Translations under genes and position numbers: made by a program
Source of the DNA: Ga0077530 sp046293075
Lineage (GTDB): Bacteria; Pseudomonadota; Alphaproteobacteria; Rhizobiales; Hyphomicrobiaceae
Assembly: GCA_046293075.1 (NCBI GenBank)
Contig: JBKBPL010000002.1
Location: 124,001 to 188,000, forward strand
Reading direction: 5' to 3'
Length of the DNA stretch: 64,000 nucleotides
Part shown: positions 58,978 to 64,000 of the stretch, in pieces
Layout of the letters: each line of letters starts with the position of its first letter
Position numbering within the stretch: position 1 is the stretch's first letter
Notes under the pieces: model-generated
Seen by the model: the letters and a program-made list of their open reading frames with translations, nothing else
Database searches by the model: none
Told to the model about the DNA's origin: nothing

Positions 58978-61755
58978 ATGGCCAGACGCGCGAAAAGCGG
59001 CAGCAGCGAACACGACGGACATGATGCCGCACCGCCGAACGCCGAGGACGCGCGCGCGCCGGCGGGCGATGTCACGCCCTCAATGGCGCAATATTTGGAG
59101 ATCAAGGCGGCCAACCCGGACAGCCTGCTCTGGTACCGCATGGGCGATTTCTACGAGCTGTTCTTCGAGGACGCAGCGGTTGCCTCGCAGGCGCTCGGCA
59201 TCGTGCTGACCAAGCGCGGAAAGCACCTCGGCCAGGACATCCCCATGTGCGGCGTCCCGGTGCACCGGGCCGACGAATATCTCCAGCGCCTTATCCGGCA
59301 GGGCTACCGCGTTGCCGTCTGCGAGCAGCTCGAGGACCCGGCAGAAGCGCGAAAGCGCGGCTCCAAGGCGGTCGTCAAGCGTGATGTCGTGCGTCTCGTA
59401 ACGCCCGGTACGCTGACCGAGGACACCCTGCTCGATGCGCGAACGCGCAACTACCTGACGGCGCTGTTCGCGCCCGCGGGCGCGCCGGAGGCACCCCACG
59501 CGCTCGCCTCGCTCGACATCTCGACGGGCGAGTTCGAGATCGCGAGCGTGCCGGGCGACGATCTTGCCGGCGAGTTGGTCCGCCTCGCACCAGGCGAGAT
59601 CCTCTTGCCTGACCGCCTCATGGGCGACAAGACCGTTGCCGCCTGCGCGAACCACACCGGCAGCGCGCTGACGCCGCTTGCGACATCCTTCTTCGACAGC
59701 ATCAGCGGCGAGCGGACCCTGCGCGCGCGGCTCGGCGTCGCCGAGCTCGACGGCTTCGGTGCCTTCTCGCGCCCGGAACTGGCCGCGGTCGGCGCGCTTC
59801 TCAAGTACGTCGATCTCACGCAGATCGGAGCGCGCCCCGTGGTGCGGCCGCCGCGGCGCACGGGGCCGGCAACGACCCTCGTCATCGATGCGGCGACGCG
59901 GAACAGCCTCGAACTGCTGCGCTCGACGCGCGGCGAGCGCGAAGGCAGTCTCCTCGCGGCCATCGACCGCACGGTGACCGGCCCCGGCGCCCGCGAGCTC
60001 GCAAGCCGCCTCGCAAGCCCGCTGCGCGATGCGGCGAAGATCGGCGCGCGGCTCGACGCCATTGCCTTCCTGCTCGCCGCGCCGCAAGACCGCGGGTCTC
60101 TGCGCGCCGCCCTGAAGGCTGCGCCTGACGTTGCCCGCGCGACGTCGCGTCTGGCCCTCGGCCGGGGTGATCCCCGCGACCTCGCCGCCGTACGCGATGC
60201 CCTCGCCGCTGCCGCGCAGTGCGGCGCGATCCTTGATGCCGCCGCCGGCGCGATCGGGCTGCCCTCGGAGCTGGCGCGCGCCAGGGAGCATCTGAGGGGC
60301 GCCCAGCAGGCACTCGCCCCATTGCTGGCGCGGGCGCTGGTGGACACGCCCGGTCATCAGCACCGTGATGGCGGGTTTGTGCGCGCGGGATTTCGTGCAG
60401 ACCTCGATGAGGCTCTGGCGCTGCGCGATGACAGCCGCCGCGTCATGACCTCGCTTGAGGCAAAGTATGTCGCGCAGACGGGCATCAAGACGCTCAAAGT
60501 CCGGCACAACAACATCCTTGGATTTTACATCGAAGTCGGCGCGCAGAGCGCACGGCCGCTGCTGACGACACCCCTTTCTGAAACCTTCACGCACCGCCAG
60601 ACCATGGCCAACGCGGTCCGCTTCACGACGGCCGAGCTCGTCGAGGTCGAGGGCCGCATCGCCGGCGCCGCCGAGCGGGCACGCGCCATCGAGCAGGAGG
60701 TGTTCAACGATCTCGCCCGCGCCATCGCCGCTGAGGAGCAGGCGCTCGCCAAGCTCGCCGAGGCCCTCGCCGAGATCGACGTCGCGGCTGGCCTCGCGGA
60801 GCTGGCGGAGGCAGAGAACTACGTCCGTCCGGAGCTCGACGAGAGCACATCGCTCGCCATCGAGGGTGGCCGCCACCCGGTCGTCGAGCAGGCTCTCCGC
60901 GCCGCCAAGGCCGGGCCGTTCGTCGAGAACGACTGCGTGCTCGGCAATGACGGCTCCGGTCTCGAGGACGCCGCGACGGGCCGAATCTGGCTCGTCACCG
61001 GCCCGAACATGGCCGGCAAGTCCACCTTCCTGCGCCAGAACGCCCTGATCACGGTCCTCGCGCAAATGGGCGCCTTCGTGCCGGCGCGCCGCGCCCGCAT
61101 TGGCATTGTCGACCGCCTCTTCTCGCGCGTCGGTGCCGCAGACGACCTCGCGCGCGGCCGCTCGACCTTCATGGTCGAGATGATCGAGACCGCGGCGATC
61201 CTCAACCAGGCCGGTGAGAAGAGCCTCGTCATCCTCGACGAAATCGGCCGCGGCACGGCCACCTTCGACGGCCTCTCCATTGCCTGGGCGACCGTCGAGT
61301 ATCTGCACGATGTCTGCCGCTGCCGCGCGCTCTTTGCCACCCACTACCACGAGCTGACGGCCCTCGCCGGCCGCCTCGCCGAGGTGGCGAACGCGACCAT
61401 CGAGGTCAAAGAATGGAACGATGAGATCGTCTTTCTCCACAAAGTCCGCGCCGGCGCCGCCGACCGCAGCTACGGCATTCAGGTTGCCAAGCTCGCCGGA
61501 CTCCCCGGACCGGTCATCGCCCGGGCAGGCGAAGTGCTGGCGCTGCTTGAGAGGGCCGACCGGCGTTCGCAGGGCGCCGCCCCAGCCCTCGATGACCTCC
61601 CCCTGTTCGCCGCCGTACGGCCGACGACCCCGGCGTCCCGGCCCGCGGGGTCGGATCCTCTCGCCGAAGCCGTCGCGGCCCTCAATCCCGATGAAATGAG
61701 CCCCAAGCAGGCCCTCGAAGCGCTCTACCGTCTCCGCCAGCTCGCAAACCGCTAG
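58978..61755 (+). CDS. mutS: DNA mismatch repair protein MutS
   Basis: A 925-aa mismatch recognition ATPase. The mismatch-binding domain begins at MAQYLEIKAANPDSLLWYRMGDFYELFFEDA, where the Phe-x-Glu wedge FYE contacts the base. The core, lever and clamp domains follow. Walker A is GPNMAGKST at about 675-683, Walker B is VILDEIGRGTATFDGLS, and THYHELT follows. The start at ATG 58978 gives 35 residues before the conserved block; ATGs at 58951 and 58933 are also in frame. mutS next to glnD is a common Rhizobiales order. Confidence 0.96.
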   Translation: MARRAKSGSSEHDGHDAAPPNAEDARAPAGDVTPSMAQYLEIKAANPDSLLWYRMGDFYELFFEDAAVASQALGIVLTKRGKHLGQDIPMCGVPVHRADEYLQRLIRQGYRVAVCEQLEDPAEARKRGSKAVVKRDVVRLVTPGTLTEDTLLDARTRNYLTALFAPAGAPEAPHALASLDISTGEFEIASVPGDDLAGELVRLAPGEILLPDRLMGDKTVAACANHTGSALTPLATSFFDSISGERTLRARLGVAELDGFGAFSRPELAAVGALLKYVDLTQIGARPVVRPPRRTGPATTLVIDAATRNSLELLRSTRGEREGSLLAAIDRTVTGPGARELASRLASPLRDAAKIGARLDAIAFLLAAPQDRGSLRAALKAAPDVARATSRLALGRGDPRDLAAVRDALAAAAQCGAILDAAAGAIGLPSELARAREHLRGAQQALAPLLARALVDTPGHQHRDGGFVRAGFRADLDEALALRDDSRRVMTSLEAKYVAQTGIKTLKVRHNNILGFYIEVGAQSARPLLTTPLSETFTHRQTMANAVRFTTAELVEVEGRIAGAAERARAIEQEVFNDLARAIAAEEQALAKLAEALAEIDVAAGLAELAEAENYVRPELDESTSLAIEGGRHPVVEQALRAAKAGPFVENDCVLGNDGSGLEDAATGRIWLVTGPNMAGKSTFLRQNALITVLAQMGAFVPARRARIGIVDRLFSRVGAADDLARGRSTFMVEMIETAAILNQAGEKSLVILDEIGRGTATFDGLSIAWATVEYLHDVCRCRALFATHYHELTALAGRLAEVANATIEVKEWNDEIVFLHKVRAGAADRSYGIQVAKLAGLPGPVIARAGEVLALLERADRRSQGAAPALDDLPLFAAVRPTTPASRPAGSDPLAEAVAALNPDEMSPKQALEALYRLRQLANR

Positions 61756-61893
61756 GCACGCGGCGCGCCGGCTATTCCCGCGCCGGCTGAAATACGCTAT
61801 GCCCGCCGACGAGTTGTATGATGCAGGCACCTGGACGATTCGGGTGCACCCGTTGCGGCCGTGGGGTCATGGCCCGCCGCGAGAGCGGACAGC

Positions 61894-64000
61894 ATGGATA
61901 CTCTAGTCAAGGATATGCTGGCCCCGGAGCGGGAAGTCCGCGGGCTGCCCGATCCGCCCTATTTCGATCCGGCCGCGCTCCGGCGCGAGCTGACAGCCAT
62001 TTTCCGTGCCCATGACGAAAGCGCGGAGCTGGCGCGTCCGGCCATCGTCGAGCGCCTCCGCACCTTGATGGCCGATGCCCGAGAGGCGGCGCACGCCCGG
62101 CTTTTGCACGACGGCAAGGGGCGCCGCTGTGCTGAAGGGCTCTCCGCCTTCCAGGACGAGCTCACCTCGCTCCTGTTCGACTACACGCGCGCCCACGTCT
62201 ACCGCAGTAACAACCCCGCCGACACCGAGCGGCTGACCATCGTCGCGACCGGCGGCTACGGCCGCGCCATGCTGGCGCCGGGCTCGGATATCGACCTCCT
62301 CTTCCTGCTCCCCTACAAGCAGACACCGTGGGGCGAGAGCGTCGTCGAGTACATTCTCTATGTGCTCTGGGACCTGCGGCTCAAGGTCGGTCACGCGACG
62401 CGCACAGTCGATCAATGCCTGCAGCTCGCGCGAACCGACGTGACCATCTGCACGGCCCTCCTCGATGCGCGCTACATCCTCGGGGACCGCCCGCTGTTCG
62501 ACGAGCTCGTGCGCCGTTTCGGCCAGGAGGTGGTCACGGGCGGCGAGCGCGCCTTCATCGAGGCGAAGCTTGCCGAACGGGCCAGCCGCCATCAACGTAC
62601 CGGCGCTTCGCGCTATCGTGTCGAGCCGAACATCAAGGACGGCAAGGGCGGTCTGCGCGACCTGCACACACTCTACTGGCTGGCGAAATATCACGCCGGC
62701 GGGCCAAGTGCCGGCGATCCCATCGTGCCGCCGATCTTCACGGCGGAAGAGCAGGCGATTTTCCGGCGCTGCGAGGATTTTCTTTGGACAGTGCGGTGCC
62801 ACCTGCACTTCCTGACCGGGCGTTCCGAAGAGCGGCTGACCTTCGAATATCAGCCTCAGCTGGCCGGCATACTCGGGTATGCGCACCGCCTCGGCCTCAA
62901 GGCCGTCGAGCGCTTCATGAAGCACTACTTCATGATCGCCAAGGATGTCGGCGACCTCACGACCGTGCTGTGCTCATGGCTCGAAGTCCAGCAGTTGAAG
63001 CACTCACCCGCGATCGGCGCACTGCTCGATCCGCTCGGCTGGCGCATGCGCCGGCGCGTGCGCCGCACGACCGCCTTCCGTATCGACAACGGCCGCCTCA
63101 ATGTCGCCGACCCCGACGTCTTTCGGCGGGATCCCGTTAATCTGATCCGCTACTTTGCGCAGGTTGAAGAAACGGGCTCCCTGCTCCATCCGCAGGCCCT
63201 TCGCCTGATCCGGCAGTCGCTGCGCCTCATCGACGACAAGCTGCGCAACGACCCGGAGGCCAACCGCATCCTGCTCGGCCTGATGACGGCCCGCGGCACG
63301 CCCGAGGTGACGCTGCGGCGGATGAACGAAGCCGGCGTTCTTGGCCGCATGATCCCCGAGTTCGGCCGCGTCGTCGCGATGATGCAGTTCAATCTCTACC
63401 ACCACTACACGGTGGACGAGCACCTCATCCGCACGGTCGGCGTCGTGTCGGAAATCGAGCGCGGGGAGAGCGCCGACAGGCACCCGCTCTCTCACGATAT
63501 TTTCAAGACCGTGATCAACCGCCGCGTCCTCTATGTGACCGCATTCCTGCACGACATCGGCAAGGGGCAGAGCGAGGACCACTCGAAGGTTGGCGCACGG
63601 GTCGCGCGCAAGCTCTGCCCACGTCTCGGCCTCAGCGAAAGCGAGACGGAGCTCGTCGCGTGGCTCATCGAGCGCCATCTGCTCATGAGCAACATCGCGC
63701 AAAGTCGCGACATTGCCGACCCGAAGACGATCCGCGACTTCGCCGAAACCATGCAGAGCGTCGAGCGCCTGCGCCTTCTGTTGCTGCTCACGGTCGCCGA
63801 CATCCGCGCCGTCGGCCCGAGCACCTGGAACGGCTGGAAAGGCCAGCTTCTGCGCTCGCTCTATTATGCGACCGAGCCGCTCCTGTCGGGGGCCTACGAG
63901 CCGATCGCGCTCAGCAAGCGCGTCGACACCGCCATTGCTGCCTTCCGCGCGGCGGCCAAGGACGAGCCGGCAGAGCGCGTACAGGCGTTCATCGACCGCC
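61894..64000 (+). CDS. glnD: bifunctional uridylyltransferase/uridylyl-removing enzyme, 3' end cut
   Basis: GlnD senses glutamine and adds or removes UMP on PII proteins, the top of nitrogen control. The frame starts at ATG 61894 (GAGAG upstream) and runs past the end of the window; 702 codons are visible. The nucleotidyltransferase motif is GGYGR at about 120-124 with GSDIDLLFL at 130-138. YRVEPNIKDGKGGLRDLHTL is the GlnD central signature, and the HD domain carries HDIGKG (H553, D554). The two C-terminal ACT domains must lie beyond the window. It follows mutS by 138 nt on the same strand. Confidence 0.95.
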   Translation, partial: MDTLVKDMLAPEREVRGLPDPPYFDPAALRRELTAIFRAHDESAELARPAIVERLRTLMADAREAAHARLLHDGKGRRCAEGLSAFQDELTSLLFDYTRAHVYRSNNPADTERLTIVATGGYGRAMLAPGSDIDLLFLLPYKQTPWGESVVEYILYVLWDLRLKVGHATRTVDQCLQLARTDVTICTALLDARYILGDRPLFDELVRRFGQEVVTGGERAFIEAKLAERASRHQRTGASRYRVEPNIKDGKGGLRDLHTLYWLAKYHAGGPSAGDPIVPPIFTAEEQAIFRRCEDFLWTVRCHLHFLTGRSEERLTFEYQPQLAGILGYAHRLGLKAVERFMKHYFMIAKDVGDLTTVLCSWLEVQQLKHSPAIGALLDPLGWRMRRRVRRTTAFRIDNGRLNVADPDVFRRDPVNLIRYFAQVEETGSLLHPQALRLIRQSLRLIDDKLRNDPEANRILLGLMTARGTPEVTLRRMNEAGVLGRMIPEFGRVVAMMQFNLYHHYTVDEHLIRTVGVVSEIERGESADRHPLSHDIFKTVINRRVLYVTAFLHDIGKGQSEDHSKVGARVARKLCPRLGLSESETELVAWLIERHLLMSNIAQSRDIADPKTIRDFAETMQSVERLRLLLLLTVADIRAVGPSTWNGWKGQLLRSLYYATEPLLSGAYEPIALSKRVDTAIAAFRAAAKDEPAERVQAFIDR

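Noticed and set aside
59080..61830. 916-codon minus-strand frame opposite mutS
   Set aside because: Antisense shadow; MutS on the plus strand is complete.
1..64000. CRISPR arrays, prophage, insertion sequences, toxin-antitoxin or defence islands
   Set aside because: No regular repeats, transposase, integrase, capsid or defence-type genes were seen; composition is even throughout.

Overview
The window is a gene-dense, high-GC (about two thirds G+C by eye) stretch of bacterial chromosome. Gene content points to an alphaproteobacterium, most likely of the Hyphomicrobiales (Rhizobiales). Supporting signs are an IalB-family protein, tandem DUF1127 peptides, an hsp20 gene behind an RpoH promoter and a ROSE-type RNA thermometer, a hisC-prephenate dehydrogenase pair, and a two-domain malic enzyme. 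No plasmid, phage, insertion sequence, CRISPR array, rRNA or tRNA gene was seen. Both ends cut a gene: a CoxG-like protein at the left and glnD at the right.

Layout. 1-5.5 kb: CoxG end, tilS, a short-chain dehydrogenase, a GMC oxidoreductase and two DUF1127 genes. 5.8-13.3 kb: aminopeptidase P, a TerB/J-domain protein with a peptidoglycan amidase, ettA, and a three-gene reductase/metallo-beta-lactamase/cupin operon. 13.4-19.5 kb: an orphan oligopeptide-binding protein, an IalB-like protein, a dehydrogenase remnant, and the translation operon rplY-pth-ychF. 20-29.9 kb: a TolC-family protein, hisC-tyrA, a cupin, an MFS exporter, prfC, gatB and the thermoregulated hsp20. 30-40.7 kb: an unknown protein, an enolase-superfamily enzyme, lemA-htpX, a DUF882 protein, a predicted fluoroacetate dehalogenase behind a TRAP-type binding protein, two cyclophilins, coaD, a LysE exporter and a GNAT.

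40.7-46 kb holds a minus-strand thiosulfate-oxidation (Sox) operon, soxA-soxX-soxB-ccdA(soxV-like)-thiD. A clean promoter upstream of soxA has an 8-2-8 palindrome lying over the predicted start site, as expected for a repressor. soxYZ and soxCD are not in the window. 46-49.4 kb: a solitary mreB paralogue coupled to a tiny membrane protein, and leuA with a leader-peptide attenuator. 49.7-54.7 kb is an envelope cluster: pal, a second Pal-like OmpA-domain protein, cpoB and a class A penicillin-binding protein. The last part has an acyl-CoA ligase, malic enzyme, mutS and glnD.

Most genes are housekeeping or ordinary metabolism. The most informative observations are regulatory: the sox operator, the leuA leader and the ROSE element. 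Next come the dehalogenase/TRAP pair, the Pal paralogue with the cpoB-PBP linkage, and the orphan MreB pair. No wholly new system was identified with confidence.
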